From contig SWDT01000024.1 of NCBI GenBank assembly GCA_009193035.1, positions 186,001-250,000 of the forward strand: a DNA stretch of 64,000 bases, read 5' to 3'. Within the stretch, counting starts at the first letter, position 1, and the number at the start of each line of letters is the position of its first letter. The notes beneath the pieces are model-generated. The model did no database searches. It was given only the letters and a program-made list of their open reading frames with translations, and had not been told where the DNA came from. Source of the DNA: Halicephalobus mephisto. Taxonomy: Eukaryota > Nematoda > Chromadorea > Rhabditida > Panagrolaimidae. This document shows positions 1 to 11,629 of this stretch, piece by piece. Both the position numbers and the translations under genes were made by a program.

Positions 1-3000
1 ATCAAGGTTGATAAAGAACCACAAAATGTAAGATTCTCCCTTGCATTTCGTGTATGAATTTCCATCTGAAACAATTCTCTTTCAGAACCCAACTGACGAT
101 GAGATCAGCAAACTCAAAACACAAATTAACAGTCTCACAAATGATCTATCTGATGAAAGAGAAGCAATAGAAACTCTTCAAGATCAGATTGCTGAACTTC
201 AGAAGATCCTCCAGCAAAAATCAGATAATATTCCGACCGTTACGGGCAACAAAGTGGCTGTTGTCCACAAAACTTTGTCCGAGTCAAAGTCCAATCAAAG
301 CGAAGAACATAATTTTTGTTCCACAAAAAAATTCTACTCGAGCAAAGGAGACATCCAGGTTTGTTTATTCAATTACACTAAAGAGATATCTGAAATTGTA
401 GATGCTCCAAGCATATGAAATAATTCCATTCGACAATGCTAAAGGAGGCGTTTGGGAGCAAGGCTTCGAAATTACCTATGACAAACAGGCGATTCTGCAA
501 GAAGACAAACTCCAGGTTTTTGTTGTTCCTCACAGCCATAACGATCCAGGATGGTGGTACACATTTGAAGGATATTACTCCATGTATACTGATAACATCC
601 TCACTTTTGCGAACAAGTACCTCCATGAATTCAATGACATGAGATTCATCTATGCAGAAATGTCTTTTCTGGAGCTTTGGTGGAAGAAACACACAGAGCA
701 GGATAGAACTAGGATGAAAGAGTTAATTCAGAATGGGCATTTGGAAGTAACAACAGGAGCTTGGGTCATGACCGATGAAGCTAATTCCCACCTGTTTTCT
801 ATTGTGACGGAGATGATGGAAGGACACGAATTCGTCAATAACGTTGTTGGTAAGTGGATTTCATATATCAAACATACCGGAAAATTGATTTCTGTGTGTA
901 AAATCCCAAAGTCCGTGTGAATCAGATAACCTCTTAATTTTCCAGGTTATAAACCCTCTACTCATTGGTCGATTGATCCTTTCGGTCTCTCTCCTACTTT
1001 AGCTTATCTTATGAAGCAATCCAACATCTCCAACCTCGCTATCCACAGAGTTCATTATTCAGTCAAGAAGTTCCTCGCCCAGACAAAGGACTTGGAATTT
1101 AAGTGGAGACAACTATGGGCAGGAGATAATTCTAAAACAGACGTTTTCACCCACATGTTCCCCTTCAGTTCTTACGATGTTCCTAAGACTTGTGGTCCTG
1201 ACCCTGGGGTTTGCTGTCAGTTCGATTTCCGAAGGCTTGGCACTAATGGCTGTGCGGAATACAACACCGCTGCTGAAAGCATCACTGATATGAATCTGGA
1301 ACACAAGGCGACTATCTTAGCGGATCAGTACAGAAAGAAGGCTCAACTTTACAAGACGAATGTCCTGCTTGTTCCTTTGGGAGACGACTTCCGATATCCG
1401 CTAGAGTCTGAATGGCAGAATGTCAGAAACAACTTTGCGAAATTATTTCCATATATCAACAACCAACCAGGATTTAACATGGAAGTTAAATTTGGGACTT
1501 TGAAAGACTACTTCGAAGCCAGCAAACTCCGGCAGAAAGACGATATAAAAATCGTGAGTGGGGACTTTTTCACCTATGCAGACAGAGATGACCACTACTG
1601 GAGCGGCTACTACACCTCTAGACCGTTCTGCAAACACATGGACAGAACGGTACAGCACTACGTCAGGACCGCGGATATCCTTTTCTCTGCTTGGTTATGG
1701 AAGCATACATCCGAAGGAAAGAGCTTGGAACAATTTCAAGGAAATAAAGTCTACGATCTCCTGGTCGAAGCCAGAAGACACTTGTCGGTGTTTCAACATC
1801 ATGACGGCGTTACTGGAACTGCCAAAAACAGTGTTGTTGTGGATTATGCTAAAAAGTGAGTTTTCTTTATTTCCCATATATGAAGTAAAAACATTTCAGA
1901 ATGTTGACAGCTATTACAAATTGCCAAAAGGTAATTCAGGAAGCCACTTTTGCTCTGAATGAAATTTCTTCTGATTCTGGAGTAGTTGATGCCAAATTCT
2001 TTGAAGACAAACTTCCCATTCGGGTTGTTGCTAATGATAATAATAATCTGATTCTCTTTAACCCTCTCCCTTACTCTAGAAAGGATATCCATTGTATATT
2101 CGTCAATGATCTTCTACTTGCAGTTGTCACACCAGATGGCAACCTAGTTAATCAAGAAATTCATCCAGTTATTAACACGGATTCTGTAGTCATCACATCG
2201 CCACAAGACGAATTTGAGCTTTGCTTCGAGGTCGAGATGCCTCCGTTTGGATTCAGGTCCTTTAAGCTGGAGAAACAGGACGAATTGAACAACTTGGTTC
2301 AAGTTGTCTCTAATGTGCAACTGAATCTCACTGATGAATTTGAAAGCAAGACTCTGGATACAAACGCCAGAATCGAATTGAATAATGAGAAATTCAGTGC
2401 ATTTGTGGATCCAAAAAGTGGATTGCTGCAATCCGTTTCCGTGGAAGGATTGGCAGAAACGCCGATTGACTTGCAGTTTTACACCTATGGAGCCAGAGAT
2501 AAACTACAAAGTAAACTATAGTGATGTAACTAATAACTACAAACTAATATTTCAGATTGGACGTCTTCTCAAGCCAACTCTGTTTCTGGAGCTTATCTCT
2601 TTCTTCCTGATGGTCCAGCCAAACCTCTAGAGTCCGAAAAAGCTCAGATTATTCACTTAAAAGGCCAACTCCGTCAGAGAGTCATTTCGAAGGTTGCTGC
2701 AAAGATCCATTTGGTTCATTCTATTACCCTCGATGTTGGGGATTCATTTCTTCAGCTGAAGAATAATGTGGATATCCGTTCAACCCACAATTTCGAACTG
2801 GCAATGAGGATGAAGACAGACATCAAAGGCGATGACTTCTTTAGTGACTTGAATGCTTACCAGATGATTAGAAGAAGACGATTCAAAGACAAACTTCCAA
2901 TCCAAGCGCACTTCTTCCCGATGCCAAGTGCGGCATTCATTGAAGATGACGTCAAGAGGGTTTCGCTTCTCGGGAGACAGGCCCTCGGAGCAGCTAGTCT

Positions 3001-3670
3001 AGAACCCGGGTGGTTGGAAGTGATTCTGGACAGAAGATTGTCTCATGACGATGACAGAGGACTTCAGCAATCAGTGGAGGATAATTTGAAAACGGAAAGT
3101 CAATTCAGATTACTTATCGAGCCATTTATTAAGGGTCAAAAACCAAAAAATGAGAGTACTATTGGATTCCATTCGGCAGCTTCTCATCATATTTCTCTAA
3201 AAATGCATTCACCTGTTGTTAGTGTTTTTAATACTGGTGAGTTCAGATTACTTCTATTCATTGGTAAAATTCTTCTTTTAGCCTCTCAGAAGCCCACTTC
3301 ATCTCAATTTTCGCTGCTGAAGTCTTCTCTGCCATGCGATGTTTATTCTCTAGCTTTCAGAACAATGACGGGCAATTCTAATTACAACAGAGCTAATGAA
3401 AACAATAAACCGGAACTTGTGTCCCTGCCATCCCCCTCAGCAGCTTTAGTCCTCCAACGGTTTGGAGTGGAGTGTGGAATAGAATCAAGCCTTCCAGAAG
3501 GAACCCAGTGCCAACATTTGAAGAGTTCTGTTTTTAATTTGAATGATGTCTTCTCAATGGAACCGAAGGCATTCAAGAAATCCTCCTTGACCATGCTCTA
3601 TGTTACAGACAACACCGATTCAGTCGAATTGGAACCAATGGAGTTAAAATCGGTAAAAACAGAATTCTAA
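1..3670 (+). CDS. aman-2: Golgi alpha-mannosidase II (5' partial)
   Basis: Glycoside hydrolase family 38 enzyme that trims two mannoses from the GlcNAc-Man5 N-glycan in the medial Golgi. Exons read as 1-27, 86-358, 402-849, 946-1855, 1900-2510, 2556-3236 and 3282-3670, all joining in frame to about 1112 residues, near family length; only the short N-terminal cytoplasmic/TM part lies outside the window. Seen: a coiled stem (about 86-300, repeated Leu/Gln/Glu heptads), the zinc-binding HSHNDPGW at 531-554, the nucleophile Asp of SIDPFG at 975-977, and HHDGVTGT at 1797-1820. The C-terminal beta-sandwich part follows. No disabling change is visible. AATAAA lies just after the stop, about 3717. 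Lysosomal GH38 enzymes are the main alternative, but the coiled stem and HSHNDPGW context fit Golgi mannosidase II. The gene symbol is by homology to the worm gene. Confidence 0.93.
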
Positions 3671-4282
3671 TGACATATGATTTGTTATTTTTGATGTCAG
3701 TTTCAGAGATTATTGAAATAAATATGGAACAATGTTTCTTTAATTAAGTACAATTATTGATTAAAGTGAAAAAGATTTCCAGAAAGTGACCATGCGTTTC
3801 AGCTGCTATTTTTTCTATTTTGGAAAAACTGAAGCAGAAACCTTATCAGTGGCTTCGATAAAACTAGGAGGGTAACTAGAAAGTAGAACTTGTATCAACT
3901 AGAAAAGGAGTTGTCCAATTTGTCTGTGCTCATAACTAGATATTATTTGGACCTGTAAGAGAATTGATGCTGTTTCTGCTTTGGTAGAGAAATGTCTGAA
4001 ATCCGGGTTGTTAGAGATGTGTTCACTCATGTAAGCTAGAAAGAAAAGAAGATATTGCACGGATAGTGACTAAGGATGTACAATTCTTTGAATTCCCTGG
4101 ACACTATCCTCTTTTAATTTAGCGATAAATTCTGGATAGTATCTCAGTAATTTGCAAAATTGTTCTTCTTTAGACACTATCCAAGCAATTTCTGTTTAGG
4201 TTAGCAATTTTGGACGTATTCATAATATCTGAATACCGTTTTTACTTAAACATCGTCCGAATAGTCTCATTCGCATTACAAA
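3671..4282. other. spacer with a pair of palindromic repeats
   Basis: 612 bp between the mannosidase stop and the transporter start. It holds the mannosidase poly(A) signal and two copies of the GGATAGTG palindromic repeat at 4061-4110 and 4134-4182. No coding signal was seen. The transporter promoter should lie here. Confidence 0.7.
4061..4182. repeat. palindromic repeat pair before the SulP gene
   Basis: Copies at 4061-4110 (GGATAGTGACTAAGG to GGACACTATCC) and 4134-4182 (GGATAGTATCTCAG to GACACTATCC), 24 bp apart. Confidence 0.8.
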
Positions 4283-6547
4283 ATGAATTCTTTTCAGGAT
4301 GAATTTGAAAAACGCTTTGTTTATTCACCTAGCAATACTACTCTCAAAGACAAAATTACCAAAAACACTAAAAAGAAATTTCGCACTTGTTCTCCCTGGG
4401 TTTTTTTAAAAAAGATTTTCCCTGTGTTCAAATGGCTACCAGAATACAAGATTCATTATCTATCGACAGACATTATGGCCGGATCTACTGTGGCCATCTT
4501 GAACATTCCTCAAGCCATGGCATATGCAGCTCTAGCCGGAGTTCCTGCAATTATCGGGCTGTACACTTCATTCCTTCCGGCTATACTGTACACCCTCTTC
4601 GGAACTAGCAAACACGTATCCTTAGGGATGTTCGCAGTACTAGCGTTGATGACTGCCAATGTGGAGCAGAGACTCAGATCTGACCATAGTTTGAGCAGCA
4701 CTGGATTCACTGGTCCACTGGAGGATATCGAATCTGTCCAAATCATTGCGACCTTGACCTTCGCCGTGGGGTTGGTGTTAGCCGTAATGGCCTTATTGCA
4801 GGTTCATTTCGTGTCAGCTTACTTGAGTGACGAGTTAATCGGAGGATTCACCACTGGAGCTGCCGTTCACGTTATGTGGTCCCAGATCCCGAAGGTATTC
4901 GAATTGAAATTGCCAAAAAGAAATGGAATATTTGTCTTGTTCAAGGTAAACCAGCGTAAACAAATTATTGTGAAATTAAGATTACAGATTATAATCGACT
5001 TTTTCAAGAATATTGAAAAAACAAATTACTGGGCATTGGTGATTTCCGTTTGTTCTATGGCATTCCTCTATATCGGGAAAACTTACCTCAATCCTTTCAT
5101 CAAGAGGTTTTGTCCAATTCCAGTTCCCTTGGAGTTCATTGTCGTCGTCGTCACTACAATTCTCTCCAACACCTTGAATTTTCACAAAGATCACGGAGTT
5201 GAAGTCATTGGGAAAATTCCTACTGGGTGAATTGAACATCAAGTAGCATGAGAAAATGTTAATAAAAATTAATTTCAGTTTCCCGCTTCCAGCTCTTCCA
5301 AAAATGAGTAAACTTCCTGACGTATTCGCAGATGCCGTTGTGATCGCGATAGTCATCTATGCCGTGTCCTTTAGTGTGGCTAAATTATTCGCAAAGAAGC
5401 ATAGATACGAATTGGACCCAGCCCAAGTAAGATCTGACTATAAAGAAGATATTGCTTAGATAGTGACTTGCTCAAGACAATGTTTTGAATTTCTTAGACA
5501 CTTTCTGAATCTCCGCACCTCAGTGAGAAGGATAGTGTCTAAGATATTTAAAAACTTGTAGCTGTAGTCACTGTCTATGTTTTTCTAGACAAACCTAAAC
5601 TTTAGGAAGTTCGAGCACTGTCTGCTTGCCAAATCTTCTCCTCCTTCATGCTCTGCCATCCGGCCTGCGCCAGTCTTTCCAGATCAATGCTAAACAGTCA
5701 GTTAGGAGTTCATTCTCAAATTTCAGCACTAGTGTCTTCCGCTTTCATGTTGTTGCTAATTCTGTGGATCGGTCCTCTGGTCGAACAACTTCCAATGTGT
5801 GTTTTGGCTTCCATTATCCTCATCGCTCTTCAAAACATGTTGCTTCAAGTAACTCAACTCAAGCCTCTTTGGAAGACTTCAAAATACGATTTCGTAAGTT
5901 GATTATTGTACGTAATTTGTAACAGAACCAATGGTCGATATTTGCAGCTGATTTGGCTTGTGAGTTTCCTGGGAACTGTGTTATGGGATGTCAGCGAAGG
6001 TCTCATTATTGCGATTGCATTCACTTTATTGACAATTGTCATAAGGACCCAAATACCAAAAGCAATCACCTTAGGTCAAGTAGATGCGACTGAAATTTTC
6101 AAGAATCCACAAAGATTTGCACATGCTTCAGAGAGTCCTTTCGCTACCATATTTAGGTATTCAACTTTAAAATAATCTATTCTTGACATTGTTCGCTTTA
6201 GGTTCGAAGCTCCTCTTCTCTTTGTCAACTGCGACCGCTTCAAGACCCAAGCCATGAAATCCAGAAGCCTCAATCCAAGTAAATCTTACTTCATAATCGA
6301 TGCCGGAGCCATTGTTGACTTGGACAGGATGGGATCAAATACCTTGATAGAGCTGTCGAATGAGTTAGGGAGAAGTAATGTGAAGGTGCTGATTGCAAAC
6401 AGTAATGAGGAATTCGTTGATATTTGCAAGAAGTGTAATGTGGTTGAGAAAATAGGAAAAAACAACTTCTTTGAAAGTGTCCTCGATGCTGTGGTCTCTG
6501 TTTCTGAGTGTTCGAACGGAGGATCGAGTGTATCTAGTGTAGTTTGA
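4283..6547 (+). CDS. SLC26/SulP anion transporter with STAS domain
   Basis: Multi-pass plasma-membrane sulfate/anion exchanger. Exons 4283-4945, 4988-5226, 5279-5426, 5606-5893, 5948-6156 and 6202-6547 join in frame to 630 residues, a usual SLC26 length. Seen: the SulP entry region [20 protein letters not shown], the [20 protein letters not shown] stretch, later TM helices ([20 protein letters not shown]), and a C-terminal STAS domain in the last exon (about residues 515-620, with [13 protein letters not shown]). Intron 1 is only 42 nt, a multiple of three and stop-free. Intron 3 (5427-5605) carries two palindromic repeats. The poly(A) signal AATAAA is at about 6558. A second, decayed copy of parts of exons 4 and 6 lies at 9117-9660. 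Worms have several sulp paralogues, so no specific symbol is given; the substrate cannot be told from sequence. Confidence 0.9.
5458..5577. repeat. two palindromic repeats in SulP intron 3
   Basis: Copy in forward orientation at 5458-5504 (starts GATAGTGACTTG, ends GACACTTTC) and reverse-oriented copy at 5530-5576 (starts GGATAGTGTCTAAG, ends GTCACTGTCT). A degraded version of the second is still recognisable at 9117-9165 beside the SulP pseudogene. Confidence 0.7.
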
Positions 6548-7606
6548 AAGTTCTTCAATAAATGTAAACCCCATACTCATTGATATAGTTATTAATATGT
6601 GTTTAAAGTTATTTTCTGAACTCAAGTTCGAAAATCTCTAATTAAAGATTTTAAGACTCAATTTGAGCTACAGCAGGACCAAGAACTGTGTTTTATACTT
6701 TCATAATCATTTAGTTCGTAATTAACGGCGAAGTTTACCTTTTGTACCACTTTCCTTAGCTAATTATGTGAACTTAAACATGATATTATTGCTAAATTGC
6801 ATTTGTTCTCAAAGCTTGCGAAATTTTCTGAACTTGAATCTATTTATAACAAAAACTTCCGGGCTTTTTTCTGTCTCGAATTTATTATACCATCCAATAA
6901 TATAATAAAAAACTAGTTGAATATGTGGTTGACTATAAAAACTAGAGTTCTCTAAAACTGTATGAAGAGGTTTATACTTTTAATTTCTGTTTCCATATGA
7001 ATTTAATTTATGCTTTTATTTACAATTAAAAGTAATTTACAGTCAACAGTTTTCAGGTGTTTGTTTCGTCTGCATTTACTTAATTCAAAGAGATATGCAG
7101 GAACTAAAAAATCCCCAGTAATCATAGATGATCTCAATCTTAGGATACCTCAGGAGAAAATTATTTCAAATTAATATATACTGTATTTCTGTATTTCTGT
7201 AATTATTTTTTATTTGATTACGAAATCTTTACCGTTTTATGCCGCATCAAAAACGATGTAATTAATAGTGATTTTTAGCAAAACCCAAGATAAAAAAATT
7301 GCCCTTATGTCATAAGAGTAGCTTTGAGTCTTGGGCGTTCTGTTCCACGCCGATTTCCAAAGAAAGTAAGTACTCACTCATGTGTTGTTGGATACATTTA
7401 TGTTTACCTGTATACTGCTTTTTTCTAGAGAGGACTGATAAGGTTATTTGGATAGAATAAAAAATTATATTTATAACTCGTTACATGTTCACCAGATTAC
7501 AGAAATCATAGATTTGAATTTTTTCTGGATATTTTATATTTTCTGTTTTTAGGGAGGGCTATTACTGTATCTCAAAGTCAAGGAATCGTCCCTAATATCT
7601 ACAATA
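6548..7606. promoter_or_regulatory. SulP 3' UTR and upstream region of receptor 1
   Basis: About 1.06 kb, AT-rich, without coding signal. The first 130 bp match the sequence after the SulP pseudogene (9570-9700). A short block at 7040-7070 containing CAGGTGTTTG (7054) recurs upstream of the two following receptors at 9913 and 12720, about 550-640 bp before each start codon, so it may be a shared enhancer element. That role is inference from spacing and conservation only. Confidence 0.4.
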
Positions 7607-8796
7607 ATGTCCGATGCAAGCCCCGTCAATCCAGATCCGACAGCGCCTGTCACAGAACACGATGCTTTTTTCTGGGGAGCTTTTGTTCTCGCCATGGGTG
7701 GATGTTTCCTGGAATTCATAGTCCTAATATTCTTTTGCAATGAATTCCTGAAGCCAGGCACATCTCACCTAAAGGGAGCTTATTTCGTAATTCTTAATTT
7801 CGGGTCTTTTGTTGACATTGTCATATCCATGCTCTGGAATCTAGCAGAAGCAATTTATCCAGATCACTCGGGATATTTGACTGTTGCTGGCACCATTGCT
7901 CTTTTCTATTCTGACTTCCAACTGGGATTTTGGTCAGCTCTCATGGGGATCAACAGATGCACTGCTTTGGTTTATCCACTTGTCCATAATAAGGTCAGTA
8001 ACAGGAGATGTGTATTTGAAATTCCTCGAAAAGTTTAAGAACTTATTTTTAAGATTTCCCATGCACTATCGATCAATAATTTGTTGTAAGACAAAATACC
8101 TAAATAGTAACTGAGAAAGAACGATTTCTAAAAGTTCCCAAGCACTATTCAGAATTCGTCACTAAGCGAAAAACAAATAGTAGTTGGAAAATTTTGCAAA
8201 ACTTCCCTTTAGTTGTCATCCAACTACAAAAAATCCGTTTTCAGATCTGGAGGGGATGGCCGTTTGCCATCATTATGTTGATTCTCGTAGTTTTCTCCCT
8301 GCTCCTTGGATGCGGATATTTCATGAATCCTTGTCTCTTTCACTTTTATGATTCGTCCTGTATTTCATTTGCTAACAATTACTACATATTTACCGGGATA
8401 ATAAACATCAGCTTCTGCTGCGGCACTCTCATCATTGTTCTGGCCGCGACCATGCTGACCAAAAAGGACCAGTTCGTCTCCGATACTATAAAGAAGGTCG
8501 AACGCAGACTGGTTTGGCAAACGGCTATTTCAGCAATGTCGTTGATACTGTATTACGTCTGCAACATGATAACAGCTTTAACTCTTTTTACGGATCCTCA
8601 GACAGGGTTGAAATTCCAGATACTCTCGAGTTACGTTTACTCCCTCCACATGTACCCTCCTATAATTATTTTATTTTATATTTCGCCTACATTTAGGAAC
8701 AGATTTTTTGAATTTTATGGTTTTAGGAAAATTATCAAGCCAAATAAGAACAAAAATATGTTTGTCATAGTTACTAATAAGTCGGTATTTTCATAG
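7607..8796 (+). CDS. serpentine chemoreceptor, srg-superfamily type (receptor 1)
   Basis: Seven-TM nematode chemoreceptor, expected in sensory-neuron membranes. Exons 7607-7993 and 8245-8796 give 312 residues. Seen: seven hydrophobic segments, the TM3-end motif FQLGFWSALMGINRCTALVYP followed by HNK|IW at the exon junction, an ERRLVWQT motif before TM6, and YPPIIILFYISP in TM7. The NR-x-ALVYP and K-IW pattern fits the srg superfamily (srg/srv/sru/srx group); the exact subfamily was not settled. The intron falls at the identical codon in all four paralogues in this window (exon 1 is 387 nt in each). The intron contains a palindromic repeat copy at about 8101-8152. No inactivating change is seen. 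The ligand is unknown. Confidence 0.85.
8101..8152 (+). repeat. palindromic repeat in receptor 1 intron
   Basis: Degenerate forward copy inside the 7994-8244 intron: AAATAGTAACTGAG at the left and GCACTATTC at the right. It occupies an intron homologous to ones that also hold copies in receptors 3 and 4. Confidence 0.6.
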
Positions 8797-9116
8797 TTAT
8801 TTTCAGTGAAAATCGGAAAAACAAATACTGTAACTGTGACATACTGTTTATTTTCCCGTGATTTTTGAATTCAAAATTGCTAATATTAGAATTAAAACCT
8901 TAAACGTGAAAATCTGAAAAATAAGAAATATCTAATTTTATCACTTTCAATGAAAAACAACATTTCAATTATAGTCTGTGTTTGTCGAAATCTGGTTATC
9001 AAAGCATAAAATATAATATTCTAAACGTTAGAGATTACGAAACTAATGAACAGCTTGTAATGATATTTTGAATCTTCTGGATATTGTCCAACATTTGGCA
9101 CTACAGTAACAACAAC

Positions 9117-9660
9117 AATAGTGTTCTAAAAACTTCAAATATTGCATATTTTAGGCAGTATCCATGAAAGTTCTTATTTATTTAACCAACCCTAATTTAA
9201 GGAGGTTCGAACACAATCTACTTATCAAATCTTTTCCTCTTTCATGCTTTCATCAACTTGTACTAGCTTCTCCAGATTGATGTTGAACATTCAGTCAGGA
9301 ATTCATTCTTAAATTCCAGCAATAATGTGCTCCATCATCATATTGTTAATTTCATATATTAATACCTTAATAAACCTATCGGATAAGTTAGGGAGAAGTA
9401 ATGTGAAGGTGCTGATTGCAAACAGTAATGAGGAATTCGTTGATATTTGCAAGAAGTACAATGTGGTTAAGAAAATAGGAAAAAACAACTTCTTTGAAAG
9501 TGTCCTCGATGCTGTGGTCTCTGTTTCTGAGTGTTCGAACGGAGGATCGAGTGTATCTAGTGTAGTTTGAAAGTTCTTCAATAAATGTAAACCCCATAGT
9601 CATTCATATAGTTATGAATATGTGTTTAAAGTTATTTTCTGAATCCAAGTTCAAAAACCC
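9117..9660 (+). pseudogene. decayed partial copy of the SulP transporter
   Basis: Segment 9190-9330 aligns by eye to the start of SulP exon 4 (5590-5730), including the GGARGTTCGARCAC acceptor side, but with many changes and loss of frame. Segment 9386-9570 matches the STAS tail of the last exon (6360-6547) almost base for base, with about three differences, and ends at the same stop and AATAAA. Exon 5, the rest of exon 4 and the start of exon 6 are missing. An 81-codon ORF across 9325-9570 still encodes the STAS tail but has no transporter part. A degraded intron repeat sits at 9117-9165, where the parent gene has one. This is a duplication relic; expression cannot be judged. Confidence 0.8.
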
Positions 9661-10459
9661 TTAATTAAAGGTTTTAAAACTCAATTTGAGCTATAGTAAA
9701 ATCAGATATCCTCTTCTACAGTTTTTGTAATCATTTACATTGTAATCAACGATAAAGAAAGATGTTTTTGCTCCTTCCCTTCATTAAATAGCTACATGAG
9801 ATTCATTTTGATCTTTAACTTTGGTTATACTTTTTTGTTCAACGTTTTATTTCATAGAACCTAAATTTATTATTACAGTTTTAATTGAAGGTTACTTGCA
9901 GTTGGTAATATTCAGGTGCTTTGCTTTCTGTGAACATATGAGCAGAAGGAAAAGTCATCAAAAGTGGAAAGTTGTGACTAATTGAGGGTAATTGTGACAT
10001 GCATGAAATTGGACGGAAAACGTTTTAAGTTGGTAAATGTCATATACCTGTCTGTGATTTTTCTTACTCAACTTGGATATCTTTATACTTTTATTCATTA
10101 TTATAAATTACGAAGTTTAAGGTGATTGTCGACGAGAAATAAATATCTAAATGCTTGATTCTTATATTGTAAAGTCGTATTCCAAGGTTTTGTGTTCGGC
10201 TCTTAAGCATATTTCTCAAAAGTTAGAGTTCTTTCACATATGTGAAAAATCTGCTTAATTTCACATATTCTCTCGATAATTAGGAAAGCGACAAAGTTAT
10301 TTCAACATACTAAAAGAGAATTATTACAATACATTAGGTGTTCGTTAAATTAGGGAGATTTTAAAGTGATTTTTGAATATCATACTTTATATTTTGTGAT
10401 TTTCCATTAAAAAATATCATTGTAGCCAAAAACTAAGGATTCAACCTTTTATAACCAAA
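9661..10459. promoter_or_regulatory. upstream region of receptor 2
   Basis: About 800 bp of AT-rich sequence, partly alignable by eye with the region before receptor 1: TTATACTTTT near 9826 and TTCAGGTGCTTTGCT around 9911, 547 bp before the start codon. No coding signal seen. Confidence 0.35.
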
Positions 10460-11629
10460 ATGTCTGATGCAGATCCAGTTAATCTGACTTCAGAAACGGC
10501 TGTTACAGAACACAATGCTTTCTTCTGGGGAGCCTTTATTTTTTCTGTCGTTGGATGTTTCCTAGAATTCCTAGTCCTGATTTTCTTCTGCAATGAATTT
10601 CTGAAATCAGGTACATCCCATCTAAAGTCAGCCTATTTTCTGATGTTGAATTATGGCTACTTTGTCGACATTATTGCAACCATGCTCTGGAATCTAGCAG
10701 AAGCAATTTATCCAGATCACTCGGGACATTTGACCATTGCTGGCACTATAGTTATTTTCTATTCTGAATTTCAATTGGGGTTTTGGTCTGCTCTCATGGG
10801 ACTCGATAGGTGTATTGCGTTGGTTTGCTCATTTTTTCATGATAAGGTAAGAAAACAGGGTAAATATCTAAAATTTCATTTGAAGAATTAAAGAGCAGAT
10901 TTTTCGAGTACCATCCATCATAAATCTATTACAATGGAAGCTTCTTAGATAATAATTGAATATAATTAATTTCGAAGGTTTACTGGACAATATTCAGTTT
11001 ATCAGTGGGACCAAAAAACAGATAATATTTAAAAATGTAAAAATAGTGATTGAAGAGAAAATTTGTGATATTTTAACGTATTCCATTTGCAGATCTGGAC
11101 AGGATTGCCGTTTTCCATCATTATGATTCTTCTAATAATCTTCCCCTTCCTAATTGGATATAGGTACTTCCTGAATCCATGTCTCTTCCGTTTTTATGAT
11201 TCTTCATGTGTTTCCTTTGTCGACAACTACTATACGTTCATCGCGATATTAAATATCTCCCTCTGCTGTGGTACTCTCATTATTGTCCTCGGGGCAATCC
11301 TGTTATCCCGACAACGTAACGTCGCTTCCAACACTCTAAAGAAGATTGAACGAAGATTAGTTTGGCAAACAATCACTGCAACTACTTTGCTGACACTATA
11401 TTATATTTGTAACTTAATTACAGCTTTGACTATTTCTACGGATCCTCAGACAGGGTTGAACTTTCAAATACTATCCAGCTACGTTTACTCCCTTCACACA
11501 TATCCTCCTATTGTTATTCTGTTTTTTATTTCTCCTGCATTTAGAGACAAATTTTTCAAATTTTACATGGTAACTAAATTTAAGAAACTCAATAAGACCC
11601 TCACCGTACCTATGAAAAGCACGAACTGA
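10460..11629 (+). CDS. serpentine chemoreceptor, srg-superfamily type (receptor 2)
   Basis: Closest sister of receptor 1 by eye: SDADPVN start, TEHNAFFWGA, identical WNLAEAIYPDHSG stretch, and TDPQTGLNFQILSSYVYSLH. Exons 10460-10846 and 11093-11629 give 307 residues. The TM3 end reads FQLGFWSALMGLDRCIALV, with Asp-Arg where the paralogues have Asn-Arg, and CSFFHDK replaces YPLVHNK. The intron keeps only the left half of a palindromic repeat (11042-11070). Frames are intact and the poly(A) signal AATAAA is at about 11665. Chemoreceptor role is from family membership; ligand unknown. Confidence 0.85.
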
